Positions 25,456-33,028 of a stretch of DNA of 35,351 nucleotides are shown one piece after another. Position 1 is the stretch's first letter; each line of letters starts with the position of its first letter. The position numbers and the translations under genes are program-made. The stretch comes from Paracoccaceae bacterium (lineage in GTDB: Bacteria > Pseudomonadota > Alphaproteobacteria > Rhodobacterales > Rhodobacteraceae), in NCBI GenBank assembly GCA_026419405.1, contig JANZZL010000119.1, forward strand, positions 1 through 35,351, read 5' to 3'. Below the pieces are notes generated by a model that saw nothing but the letters and a program-made list of their open reading frames with translations, was not told the origin of the DNA and searched no databases.

Positions 25456-26337
25456 TCAGAGCAGCGCCTCGACCGCGCGCGGGGTGATCGCCGCGCGCCG
25501 GTCGGGCGGGGTCGCCACGTGCAGCGCGGCCGCCCCCTGCGCGAAGGCGAGCGCCTCGGGCATCGCCGCACCCGCGTCGAGCCGGGCGGCGAGCGCGCCG
25601 GTGAAGGCATCGCCCGCGCCGTGGGTCGAGACCACCGCGACCCGCGGCGCAGGCAGCGTCAGCGCCTCGTCGCTGCGGCAGCGGCAGTGCAGGCCCCCGG
25701 CCCCGAGGGTGACGACGACGTGGCGCGGCCCGCGTTCCAGCAGCGCCAGCGCCGCGGCCTCGTGCGCATCCTCGGGCAGGCCGGTGAGCTGGGCGGCCTC
25801 CAGCCGGTTGACCACCAGAAGGTCGGCGAGCGCCAAGAGCTCGGGCGCGACCGGCCGGGCGGGCGCGGCGTTCAGCAGCACGCGCAGGCCCGCGGCGCGG
25901 GCGGCGCGGGCGGCGGCGAGGTTCGCGGCCTCGGGGATCTCGTTCTGCAGGAGCAGGTGGGTGGCGCCTGCCGGCGGCGGCCCCTCGCCCGCGACCGAGA
26001 GGTTGGCGGCCGAGACGATCACCGCGGCGTAGTCGCCGCGCGGATCGAGGATGGCCACGCTCATCCCCGAGGCGCCCGGCAGGCGGGCGACGCGGGTCCG
26101 GTCCACCCCGGCGGCGTCGAGGCCCTCGAGCAGCGCCTCGGCGAAGGCGTCGGAACCCACCGCCCCGGTCATTGCCACGCGGGCCCCCATCCGCGCGGCG
26201 GCCACCGCCTGGTTGCCGCCCTTGCCGCCGAAGCGGTAGCTGACCCCCTGCCCCGCCAGCGTCTCGTCGAGCTTCGGCAGGCGCGGCGCCTCCACGATCA
26301 CGTCGAGGTGGAGCGAGCCGACGACCCAGAGGCTCAT
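25456..26337 (-). CDS. Ribokinase-like PfkB-family sugar kinase (copy 2)
   Basis: 293 residues. Signature 1 is RFGGKGGNQAVAAAR (about 35-49) and signature 2 THGAGDAFTGALAA (about 238-251) with the catalytic Asp. Compared with the kinase at 12101 it has a different active-site flank (THGAGD rather than TTGAGD) and a quite different middle part, so the two are old paralogues or separately acquired, not a recent duplication. Its ATG overlaps the stop of the TIM-barrel isomerase gene (ATGA), and that gene in turn overlaps gntR, so isomerase and kinase probably act in sequence under GntR. Confidence 0.88.
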   Translation of the reverse strand: MSLWVVGSLHLDVIVEAPRLPKLDETLAGQGVSYRFGGKGGNQAVAAARMGARVAMTGAVGSDAFAEALLEGLDAAGVDRTRVARLPGASGMSVAILDPRGDYAAVIVSAANLSVAGEGPPPAGATHLLLQNEIPEAANLAAARAARAAGLRVLLNAAPARPVAPELLALADLLVVNRLEAAQLTGLPEDAHEAAALALLERGPRHVVVTLGAGGLHCRCRSDEALTLPAPRVAVVSTHGAGDAFTGALAARLDAGAAMPEALAFAQGAAALHVATPPDRRAAITPRAVEALL

Positions 26338-27344
26338 CGCTCTCCCGCCCCGCCGCCCGTCAAGCCGCCCGCCCCGCCATGCGCCCCGTAGAGCGCGGCG
26401 GCGACGCGGCGCGTCGCGGCGGCGGCATCCTGGCGCGCGGTCGCCTCGGCAAGCACGGGATCCGCGGCGAGATCCGCCGCCACCGTGCGCAGCCGCTCGA
26501 CCAGCGCGATGCTGGCGCGCGCCTCCGCCACCGGGTCGAGCCCGCCGTGGTCGGGGAAGGTGTCGAAGTAGATCACCCCGTCCCAGCCGATCCGCGCGAG
26601 TTCGACGAAGAGCTCCAGCGTCTGCACCGGATGCACCGCGCCGGCGATCAGCCCGTCGTCGCGCTTGCCGTAGCCGTCGTTGAGATGCACCCCGAGCAGG
26701 CGCGAGCTGCGCGCGATCAGGCGCGCGGCGTGGGCCGGAACCTCGCCGGCATAGAGCATGTGCGCGAAGTCGATGGTGACGCCGAGGTTCGGCGCGCCCG
26801 CCTCGCGGATCGCCAGCAGCGTCGTCGCCGCATCGGGCAGCAGCGCATGGGCGCGCGGCTCGTTCGGCTTGTATTCCACCGAGATGTCGATGGCCGGATC
26901 GTGCGCCGCCACCTCGGCCAGCGCGGCAACGGCATCCTCCCACATCCGGCCGAAATCGCCCTGGAAGGAATAGTCCACCCCGTCCTGCCCGAGCCAGATC
27001 GTCATCAGCGGGGCGCCGATCTCGGCAGCCGCGTCGATGCCGCGCCGGGTGAGGTCGATGGCGGCGCGGCGCACCGCGCGGTCGGGGTGGGTGAAGGCGC
27101 CGAGGCGGAAGCCGGGCTCGGTGTAGTAGCGCATGGCCAGCCCGTTCGGCGCCATGCCGTGGCCGTCGAGCAGGGCGCGCAGCGCGGCCGGCGTGGTGCC
27201 GGCGAAATGGTCGGGAAAGTTGAGGTCGGCCGCGTCGATCCCGCCCACCCGCGCCGCCCCGGCGAGCATCTCCGCGATGCCGCCCCCCGGCGTGCGGAAG
27301 GCGTTCAGCCGGCAGGCGTAGCGGGGGCGGTTGGGGCGGGTCAT
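26334..27344 (-). CDS. TIM-barrel sugar isomerase/epimerase-like protein
   Basis: 336 residues of the xylose-isomerase-like TIM-barrel (AP endonuclease family 2) superfamily. Probable metal ligands: E in SVEYKPNEPRA (about 155-165), D and H in TIDFAHMLYAG (about 190-200), H in LGVHLNDGYGKRDDG (about 219-233) and D in IYFDTFPDHGG (about 262-272). This set resembles L-rhamnose isomerase-like and hydroxypyruvate isomerase-like members. The last about 30 residues are Gly/Ala-rich and likely disordered. It sits between gntR and a ribokinase with ATGA overlaps on both sides, which fits isomerisation of an aldose to a ketose followed by phosphorylation. Confidence 0.85.
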   Translation of the reverse strand: MTRPNRPRYACRLNAFRTPGGGIAEMLAGAARVGGIDAADLNFPDHFAGTTPAALRALLDGHGMAPNGLAMRYYTEPGFRLGAFTHPDRAVRRAAIDLTRRGIDAAAEIGAPLMTIWLGQDGVDYSFQGDFGRMWEDAVAALAEVAAHDPAIDISVEYKPNEPRAHALLPDAATTLLAIREAGAPNLGVTIDFAHMLYAGEVPAHAARLIARSSRLLGVHLNDGYGKRDDGLIAGAVHPVQTLELFVELARIGWDGVIYFDTFPDHGGLDPVAEARASIALVERLRTVAADLAADPVLAEATARQDAAAATRRVAAALYGAHGGAGGLTGGGAGER

Positions 27345-28072
27345 GCCGGGGCGAAGAGGTCGGGGCGCTCGCGCTCGAGCGGCTCGAGATAGGTGAGGAG
27401 CTGGCGCAGGTGGTGCGCGGTCGCGGCCCGCGCGGCGGCCGGGTCGCGCGCCGCGAGCGCGGCAAGGATCGCGCGGTGTTCCTCGAGCGTGGCCGCCACC
27501 CGGCCGGGAATCGGCAGGACGAGCTGGCGCGCCCGGTCGACATGGACCCAGGCGGTCGCCGCGACCTGGGCGAGGCGGCGGTAGCCGGTGAAGGACAGGA
27601 TCAGCCCGTGCATCGCGGCATCGAGCGCGTAGAAGCCCGCGGCATCGCCGTCGGCCACCAGGACCTCCTGCATCCGGAGGTTGCGCCGCAGCTCGGCAAG
27701 CTGCGCCTCGGTGACCGTCGCGGCGACGCGCTCCACCGCGGCGAGCTCGATCGCCTCGCGGATGAAGGCACCCTCGCGCACCTCGGCCATCGAGAAGCGG
27801 GCGACGAAGGTGCCGGCCTGGGGCACGACATCGACGAGCCCCTCGGCCGCGAGCCGCGCCACCGCCTCGGCCACCGGCGAGCGCGAGACGCCGAGCCGGG
27901 CGCAGATCTCGCCCTTGCGCAGGATCTCGCCCGGCCCGAAGGCCACCGAGACGATGGCTTCCCTGAGCGAGAGATAGACACGGTTGGCGAGCGAGCCCGG
28001 AAATGCGTCGAGCGCACGCAGCCGCGCCACGCCGCTGGCCCCTTGCAGATCGGTCTCGGGCGCCTGTAGCAT
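27341..28072 (-). CDS. GntR-family (FadR subfamily) transcriptional regulator
   Basis: 243 residues from ATG 28072. The winged helix at about residues 28-95 includes EICARLGVSRSPVAEAVARLAAEGLV and the wing VVPQAGTFV. The C-terminal FCD effector domain has metal-site histidines in DAAMHGLIL, LEEHRAIL and TAHHLRQLL. The start is uncertain: an autoregulatory operator overlaps 28072 and the best promoter (TTGACA 28106-28101, 16 bases, TAACAT 28084-28079) would start transcription at about that base. Either the mRNA is leaderless or translation begins at GTG 28030 (residue 15), preceded by AAGGGG. Probably a repressor relieved by a sugar acid, controlling this unit, the divergent uxaA unit and the transporter. 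Confidence 0.88.
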   Translation of the reverse strand: MLQAPETDLQGASGVARLRALDAFPGSLANRVYLSLREAIVSVAFGPGEILRKGEICARLGVSRSPVAEAVARLAAEGLVDVVPQAGTFVARFSMAEVREGAFIREAIELAAVERVAATVTEAQLAELRRNLRMQEVLVADGDAAGFYALDAAMHGLILSFTGYRRLAQVAATAWVHVDRARQLVLPIPGRVAATLEEHRAILAALAARDPAAARAATAHHLRQLLTYLEPLERERPDLFAPA

Positions 28073-28085
28073 GCTAACATGTTAG
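28067..28085. promoter_or_regulatory. Overlapping operators TAGCATGCTA and CTAACATGTTAG at the gntR/uxaA promoter
   Basis: CTAACATGTTAG (28074-28085) is identical to the palindrome at 15602-15613. It overlaps a second palindrome, TAGCATGCTA (28067-28076), so the region reads as two fused sites. The larger palindrome contains the predicted gntR -10 (TAACAT, minus strand, 28084-28079), with TTGACA at 28106-28101. Binding here would block gntR transcription and lies 64 bases upstream of uxaA, consistent with autoregulation and joint control of both directions. Confidence 0.72.
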
Positions 28086-28148
28086 TGGCGCCCCGGGGTG
28101 TGTCAAGCCGACCCCGCGCCGGGGCGCCGGGCCGAGGGGAGGCCTGCC

Positions 28149-29657
28149 ATGGACCGGGCAATCCGGCTTCACGCCGACGACAACGTGCTGGTCGCGCTGA
28201 CCGACCTCGCCGCGGGGGCGGCCGTGCCGGGGCTCGCCGTGCCGCTGCCCGGCCCGGTGCCGCGCGGCCACAAGCTGGCCGCGCGCGCCATCGCCGCGGG
28301 CGAGCGGGTGATCCGCTACGGCCAGATCATCGGCAACGCCACGGCGCCGATCGCGCCGGGCGAGCATGTGCACAGCCACAACCTCGGGATGGGCGACCAC
28401 GACCAGGACTATGCCTTCGCCACCGAGGCCCGCCCCCTGCCGCCGGCCGAGCGGCTGGCGACCTTCCGCGGCTACCGCCGCGCCGACGGGAAGGTGGGCA
28501 CGCGCAACTACCTCGGCGTGCTGACCTCGGTGAACTGCTCGGGCAGCGTGGCGCGCTTCATCGCCGAGGCCGCCGAGCGCGAGGGCTGGGCGCGCGAGGG
28601 CATCGACGGCGTGGTGCCGATCGTGCACGGCACGGGCTGCGGCATGTCGGGGAAGGACGAGGGCTATGCCACGCTCTACCGCACGCTGAAGGGCTATGCG
28701 CGCAACCCGAACTTCGGGGGCATCCTGCTCGTCGGGCTCGGCTGCGAGGTGATGCAGGTCCCCGACCTGATCGGCGAGGGCCGGATGCGGGCCGACGGCA
28801 ACTTCCGCTACATGACGATCCAGGGCACGGGCGGCACGCGCCGGACGGTGGAACGCGGGGTCGCGATGCTGCGCGAGATGGCCGCGCAGGCGGCGCGCGC
28901 CACCCGCGAGACGGTGCCGGCCTCGGAACTGGTGGTGGGGCTCCAGTGCGGCGGGTCGGACGGCTATTCGGGGATCACCGCGAACCCCGCGCTCGGCGCG
29001 GCCTCGGACCTGCTGGTGCGGCAGGGCGGCACGACGATCCTGTCGGAGACGCCCGAGATCTACGGCGCCGAGCACCTGCTGACGCGCCGGGCGGTCAGCC
29101 GCGAGGTGGGCGAGAAGCTGATCGAGCGCATCCGCTGGTGGGAGGACTACTGCGCGCGCAACGGCGGCGAGATGGACAACAACCCCTCGCCGGGCAACAA
29201 GAAGGGCGGGCTGACGACGATCCTCGAGAAGTCGCTGGGCGCGGTGGCCAAGGGCGGCACCGCGCCGCTGACCGAGGTCTACCGCTTCGCCGAGCCGATC
29301 ACCGCGCGCGGCTTCGTCTACATGGACAGCCCCGGCTACGACCCCTGTTCGGTGACCGGGCAGATCGCCTCGGGCGCCACACTGATCGCCTTCACCACCG
29401 GGCGCGGCTCGGTCTCGGGCTACAAGCCCGTCCCCTGCATCAAGCTCGCCACCAACGACGAGATGCACGCCCGCATGGAGGAGGACATGGACATCAACTG
29501 CGGCGACATCGTGAGCCGGGGTGTGTCGATCGAGGACAAGGGGCGCGAGATCCTCGATCTGATGCTGCGCGTCGCCTCGGGCGAACGGACCAAGAGCGAG
29601 ATGCTGGGCTTCGGCGGCGCCGAGTTCGTGCCCTGGCAGATCGGCGCGGTGATGTGA
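28149..29657 (+). CDS. uxaA: UxaA/altronate dehydratase-family sugar-acid dehydratase
   Basis: 502 residues, full length for the fused UxaA family: an N-terminal SAF domain (to about residue 95, MDRAIRLHADDNV, GHKLAARAI) and a large C-terminal dehydratase domain (FRGYRRADGKVGTRNYL, IVHGTGCGMSG, LVGLGCEVMQ, PSPGNKKGG). These iron-dependent enzymes dehydrate sugar acids to 2-keto-3-deoxy acids. Besides D-altronate, family members are known to act in non-phosphorylative L-fucose, L-galactose and D-arabinose routes. With fucU, an aldose dehydrogenase and a lactonase nearby, L-fuconate or D-arabinonate is a likely substrate. GGGGAGG precedes ATG 28149. Divergent from gntR and followed 10 bases later by the SDR gene. 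Confidence 0.88.
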   Translation: MDRAIRLHADDNVLVALTDLAAGAAVPGLAVPLPGPVPRGHKLAARAIAAGERVIRYGQIIGNATAPIAPGEHVHSHNLGMGDHDQDYAFATEARPLPPAERLATFRGYRRADGKVGTRNYLGVLTSVNCSGSVARFIAEAAEREGWAREGIDGVVPIVHGTGCGMSGKDEGYATLYRTLKGYARNPNFGGILLVGLGCEVMQVPDLIGEGRMRADGNFRYMTIQGTGGTRRTVERGVAMLREMAAQAARATRETVPASELVVGLQCGGSDGYSGITANPALGAASDLLVRQGGTTILSETPEIYGAEHLLTRRAVSREVGEKLIERIRWWEDYCARNGGEMDNNPSPGNKKGGLTTILEKSLGAVAKGGTAPLTEVYRFAEPITARGFVYMDSPGYDPCSVTGQIASGATLIAFTTGRGSVSGYKPVPCIKLATNDEMHARMEEDMDINCGDIVSRGVSIEDKGREILDLMLRVASGERTKSEMLGFGGAEFVPWQIGAVM

Positions 29658-29667
29658 GGGCAGGCGC

Positions 29668-30414
29668 ATGCGGCTGAAGGGCAAGCGGGCGTTCTGCACC
29701 GCCTCGGGCGCCGGCATCGGGCTGGCCACCGCGCAGGCCTTCGCCGCCGAGGGGGCCGAGGTCATCGCCACCGACCGCGATGCGGACGCGCTCGCGCCGC
29801 TCGCCGCGGCGGGGATCGAGACGCATGTGCTCGACGTCACCGACGGGGCGGCGGTCGCGGCGCTGGCGGCGCGGGTGGGCGCGGTGGACGTGCTGTTCAA
29901 CTGCGCGGGCTACGTCCACCACGGCACGATCCTCGACTGCGATGAGCGCGACTGGGACCTCTCCTTCGACCTCAACGTGAAGGGCGCCTGGCGCGTGACG
30001 CGCGCCTTCCTGCCGGCGATGCTCGCGGCCGGCGGCGGCAGCATCGTGACGGTGGCCTCGGTCGCCTCCTCGATCATCGGCGCGCCGAACCGCTTCGTCT
30101 ACGGCACCACGAAGGCGGCGCTGATCGGCTTCACCAAGGCGCTCTCGGCCGACTTCGTGGGGCGCGGCATCCGCGCCAACGCGATCTGCCCCGGCACGGT
30201 GGACAGCCCCTCGCTCCGGGCACGGATCGCGGCGCAGGCCGGGCCGGGCGGCGACGTCGAGGCGGTCCGCGCCGCCTTCGTCGCCCGCCAGCCGATGGGG
30301 CGGATCGCGCGGGCCGAGGAGATCGCGGCGCTCGCGGTCTACCTCGCCTCGGACGAATCGGCCTTCCTGAGTGGCCAGGCGATCGCCATCGACGGCGGCT
30401 GGTCGGCGGTCTGA
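29668..30414 (+). CDS. SDR dehydrogenase, probable 2-keto-3-deoxy-L-fuconate dehydrogenase
   Basis: 248 residues, classical short-chain dehydrogenase. The NAD-binding glycine motif is TASGAGIGLATA (about residues 11-22), D in ATDRD (about 34-38) favours NAD over NADP, NCAGYVHHG is the NAG region, S in SVASSIIG and the YGTTK pair (Y about 147, K about 151) complete the active site. The sequence resembles 2-keto-3-deoxy-L-fuconate dehydrogenase and the related BDH2 group. Ten bases after uxaA with GAGGG before the ATG, it would oxidise that enzyme's product to the 2,4-diketo acid. A hydrolase to cleave the diketo acid is not in the window. Confidence 0.87.
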   Translation: MRLKGKRAFCTASGAGIGLATAQAFAAEGAEVIATDRDADALAPLAAAGIETHVLDVTDGAAVAALAARVGAVDVLFNCAGYVHHGTILDCDERDWDLSFDLNVKGAWRVTRAFLPAMLAAGGGSIVTVASVASSIIGAPNRFVYGTTKAALIGFTKALSADFVGRGIRANAICPGTVDSPSLRARIAAQAGPGGDVEAVRAAFVARQPMGRIARAEEIAALAVYLASDESAFLSGQAIAIDGGWSAV

Positions 30415-30496
30415 TGCGGGCCGGGGCGCGGACCGGGGCGGCATGGCCCGCGCCGGCACCGGACGGCGGGCGCGATGACCCGCCGGGGAACACGCC

Positions 30497-30518
30497 GTTC
30501 ATGCCGGGTTCACGCGCC
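30497..30518. promoter_or_regulatory. 11-bp direct repeat upstream of the PepSY/two-component operon
   Basis: GTTCATGCCGG (30497-30507) is followed directly by GTTCACGCGCC (30508-30518). Two GTTCA half-sites 11 bp apart, one helical turn, match the tandem layout bound by OmpR/PhoB-family response regulators. They lie 19 bases before the first gene of an operon encoding such a regulator, so autoregulation is likely. TAAGAC (30525-30530) could be the -10, which would give a nearly leaderless message. Confidence 0.5.
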
Positions 30519-30536
30519 GGGCGCTAAGACAGGCGC

Positions 30537-30968
30537 ATGATGGTCAGGCCCCTGCCCGCGCTGTGCCTCCTTGCCCTGTCCGCGCTTGCCGCGGGCGGCG
30601 CGGGGGCGCGCGAACTGGGGCAGGACGAGCTGCGCCGCCTCGCGGCCTCGGGCGCCACGGCCGACATGGCCGCCATGCTCGACATGGTGCGCCGCGAGGT
30701 CCGGGGCGAGCCGATGGACCTGCGCGCCTTCGACATCGGCGCGGTCTACTACCAGGTCATCGTGATGCGGCCGGACGGCCGGATGGTGAGCGTGGTCGTC
30801 GATGCCCGCACCGGGCGGTTCGTGCCCCCGGAGGCGCGCGCGGCGCAGCAGGTGCGCGCCGAGGCGGCGGCCGCGCCCGGCATGAACGCCAGGGGCCGCG
30901 GTCGGGGCAACGCGGGCGCCGGCCAGGGCGGCAACGGCAACGGCAACAACGGCGGCGGAAAGAAGTAG
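30537..30968 (+). CDS. Small secreted PepSY-like protein
   Basis: 143 residues. Residues 1-25 form a signal peptide (hydrophobic LPALCLLALSALAAGG, cleavage near GAGA-RE). Residues about 30-100 resemble a PepSY domain: helix DELRRLAASG, then YQVIVMRPDGRMVSVVVDARTGRFV. The last about 28 residues are a Gly/Asn/Arg low-complexity tail ending KK. PepSY proteins encoded just before OmpR/sensor-kinase pairs are common in this order and are thought to modulate the sensor in the periplasm. No good ribosome site precedes ATG 30537; a second ATG follows immediately. It is 42 bases from the response regulator gene. Confidence 0.8.
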   Translation: MMVRPLPALCLLALSALAAGGAGARELGQDELRRLAASGATADMAAMLDMVRREVRGEPMDLRAFDIGAVYYQVIVMRPDGRMVSVVVDARTGRFVPPEARAAQQVRAEAAAAPGMNARGRGRGNAGAGQGGNGNGNNGGGKK

Positions 30969-31010
30969 TTGATCGCCGGGCCCCCGGCTTCCTAGTGTCA
31001 TCCCCGACCC

Positions 31011-31673
31011 ATGCGCATCCTTCTCGCCGAAGACGAACCCGCCCTCTGCGACCAGGTGAAGGCCGCGCTCTCGGCCGAGGGCCACGCGGTCGACATCGCG
31101 CGCGACGGAGAGGAGGCCGGACACCTCGGCGCCACCGAGCCCTACGACCTCATCATCCTCGACATTGGCCTGCCCCTGCGCGACGGGCTCTCGGTGCTGA
31201 AGGAGTGGCGCGCCATCGGCGTCGCCACGCCCGTCCTGATCCTGACGGCGCGGGGAAGCTGGTCGGAGAAGGTCGATGGCCTCGACGCGGGCGCCGACGA
31301 CTACATGACCAAGCCCTTCCACATGGCCGAGCTCGCGGCGCGCGTGCGCGTGCTGATCCGCCGCCGCGCCGGCTGGACGCGCCCGGTGTTCGAACGCGGG
31401 GACGTCACGCTCGACCTGCGCTCGGGCCGCGCCACGAAGGCGGGGATGGTCGTCGACCTGACGCAGCAGGAACTCGCGGTGCTGAGCTATCTCGTCCACA
31501 ACGCGGGGCGCATGATCTCGCGCACCGAGCTTTCCGAACACATCTACGAATACGACCGCGACCGCGATTCCAACACGATCGCCGTCTTCGTCGCCCGGCT
31601 GCGCAAGAAGCTCGGCGCCGAGCTGATCGTGACCTCGCGCGGGCGCGGCTACATGATCGACGGCCCCGGATGA
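31011..31673 (+). CDS. OmpR/PhoP-family response regulator
   Basis: 220 residues. Receiver domain 1-118 with acidic pocket E7-D8, phosphoacceptor D51 in LIILDIGLP, T in LTARG and K in MTKPF. The C-terminal winged helix (about 125-217) has the usual DLTQQELAVLSYLVHN and DSNTIAVFVARLRKKL recognition region with RGRGYMI at the end. Its stop overlaps the kinase start (ATGA at 31670-31673). It probably binds the 11-bp direct repeat at 30497. The stimulus is unknown; the PepSY partner suggests an envelope signal. Confidence 0.92.
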   Translation: MRILLAEDEPALCDQVKAALSAEGHAVDIARDGEEAGHLGATEPYDLIILDIGLPLRDGLSVLKEWRAIGVATPVLILTARGSWSEKVDGLDAGADDYMTKPFHMAELAARVRVLIRRRAGWTRPVFERGDVTLDLRSGRATKAGMVVDLTQQELAVLSYLVHNAGRMISRTELSEHIYEYDRDRDSNTIAVFVARLRKKLGAELIVTSRGRGYMIDGPG

Positions 31674-33028
31674 CCTCGCTGCGCCGGCGCGCGATCTGGG
31701 GCGCGATGCTCTGGGGCGCGCTGACGGCGGGCCTGGGCTTCTTCGCGCTGGTCTTCTACTTCGGCACCACCGCCGCGAGCCGCTTCGACGCGGCCCTGGC
31801 CGCCCGCCACGCGCGCGCGGCAACCGCGCTGGCGCTGGCGCAGGGCGACGCCGGGACGATGGCCCTCTACCTCGCCGACCCGGAATATGCCCGGCCCTAC
31901 TCGGGGCGCTACTGGCAGGCGGTGGCGGCCGACGGCACGGTCGCCGCCTCGCGCTCGCTTCTCGGGGCGATGCTGCCCGCCGCGCCGCCCGCGCGCCCCG
32001 CGGCGGTCTTCTGGGAGGGGCCGGGCCCCGACGGGCCGGTGCGCGGGATCGCGCAGCGCATCGAGCTGGAGGACGGCCGGACCTTCGACCTGCGCGTGGC
32101 CGAGTCGCTCGCCGCGCTGGCCGAGGAACGTCGGCGCGCCATCCGCAGCCTTGCCGCCGCCTTCGCGCTGGTCGCCGTGCTGAGCGTGCTCGGCGCGGTG
32201 CTGCTGACCGGTGCGGCGCTCGCGCCGCTGCGGCGCCTGCGCCAGGACGTGATGCACCGCTGGGACGCGGGCGGTCGGCTCGACCCGGAGGCCTATCCCG
32301 AGGAGGTCGCGCCGCTGGTCGCCGACATCAACACGCTGCTCGAGCGCAACCGCAAGGTGATCGACACTGCGCGGCGGCAGGCGGCCGACCTCGCGCATGC
32401 GCTCAAGACGCCGATCGCCGTGCTGCGCAACGAGATCGAGGCGAAGGCGCAGCGCCCCGGCGATCTTGCGGCGGCGCGCGAGGCGGTGGACCGGATCGAC
32501 GCGCAGATCCTGCGGTCGCTGGCGCGGGCGCGGGCGGGGAATGCCGCGGCGGCGGGCTACCGCACGCCGCTGGCCGACTCGGCCGCGCGGCTCGCGCGGC
32601 TCTTCCACCGCAGCCCGCAGGCGGACGGGCGAAGCCTGTCGGTGGAGATCCCCGCGCATCTCACCGTCGGCATGGACCGGCAGGACATCGAGGAGGTGCT
32701 GGGCAACCTCGTCGAGAACGCGCTCACCTGGTGCCGGTCGGAGGTGCGGGTCACCGCCGCGGCCGCGGGCGGGACCGTCACGGTCCGGGTGGAGGACGAC
32801 GGGCCGGGCATTCCCGAGGCGCAGCGCGCGGAGGTGCTGCGCCCCGGCGTGCGGCTCGACACGCGCGCGCCGGGCAGCGGGCTCGGCCTGGCCATCGCCG
32901 CCGACCTGGTCGAGGCCTACGGCGGGCGGATCGGGCTTGGCACCTCCGAGGCGCTGGGCGGGCTCGCGGTCACCGTCACGCTGCCCGGGCGGCTCGGCAT
33001 CCTCGAGGCGCCGGGCGCGGCGCCCTAG
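31670..33028 (+). CDS. Sensor histidine kinase (PhoQ-like)
   Basis: 452 residues. Two membrane helices (about 11-33 and 160-183) flank a periplasmic sensor domain of about 125 residues. A HAMP-like linker follows, then the dimerisation helix with phospho-His H243 (DLAHALKTPIAVLRNE). The ATPase domain has the N box GNLVENALTWC, G1 EDDGPGIP and G2 GSGLGLAIAADLVEAYGG. It is co-translated with the regulator. Its TAG stop shares the palindrome CTAG (33025-33028) with the stop of the convergent acyl-CoA dehydrogenase gene. Confidence 0.9.
   Translation: MTSLRRRAIWGAMLWGALTAGLGFFALVFYFGTTAASRFDAALAARHARAATALALAQGDAGTMALYLADPEYARPYSGRYWQAVAADGTVAASRSLLGAMLPAAPPARPAAVFWEGPGPDGPVRGIAQRIELEDGRTFDLRVAESLAALAEERRRAIRSLAAAFALVAVLSVLGAVLLTGAALAPLRRLRQDVMHRWDAGGRLDPEAYPEEVAPLVADINTLLERNRKVIDTARRQAADLAHALKTPIAVLRNEIEAKAQRPGDLAAAREAVDRIDAQILRSLARARAGNAAAAGYRTPLADSAARLARLFHRSPQADGRSLSVEIPAHLTVGMDRQDIEEVLGNLVENALTWCRSEVRVTAAAAGGTVTVRVEDDGPGIPEAQRAEVLRPGVRLDTRAPGSGLGLAIAADLVEAYGGRIGLGTSEALGGLAVTVTLPGRLGILEAPGAAP

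Noticed and set aside
24975-25610. Repetitive Arg/Gly/Ala/His frames on both strands across the repeat array
   Set aside because: They are simple translations of the palindromic repeat units (RGPCG, AWPAHARRG and the like) and have no start signals.
12101-26337. Recent duplication of the ribokinase gene
   Set aside because: The two PfkB proteins share only family motifs; the rest differs too much for a recent copy.
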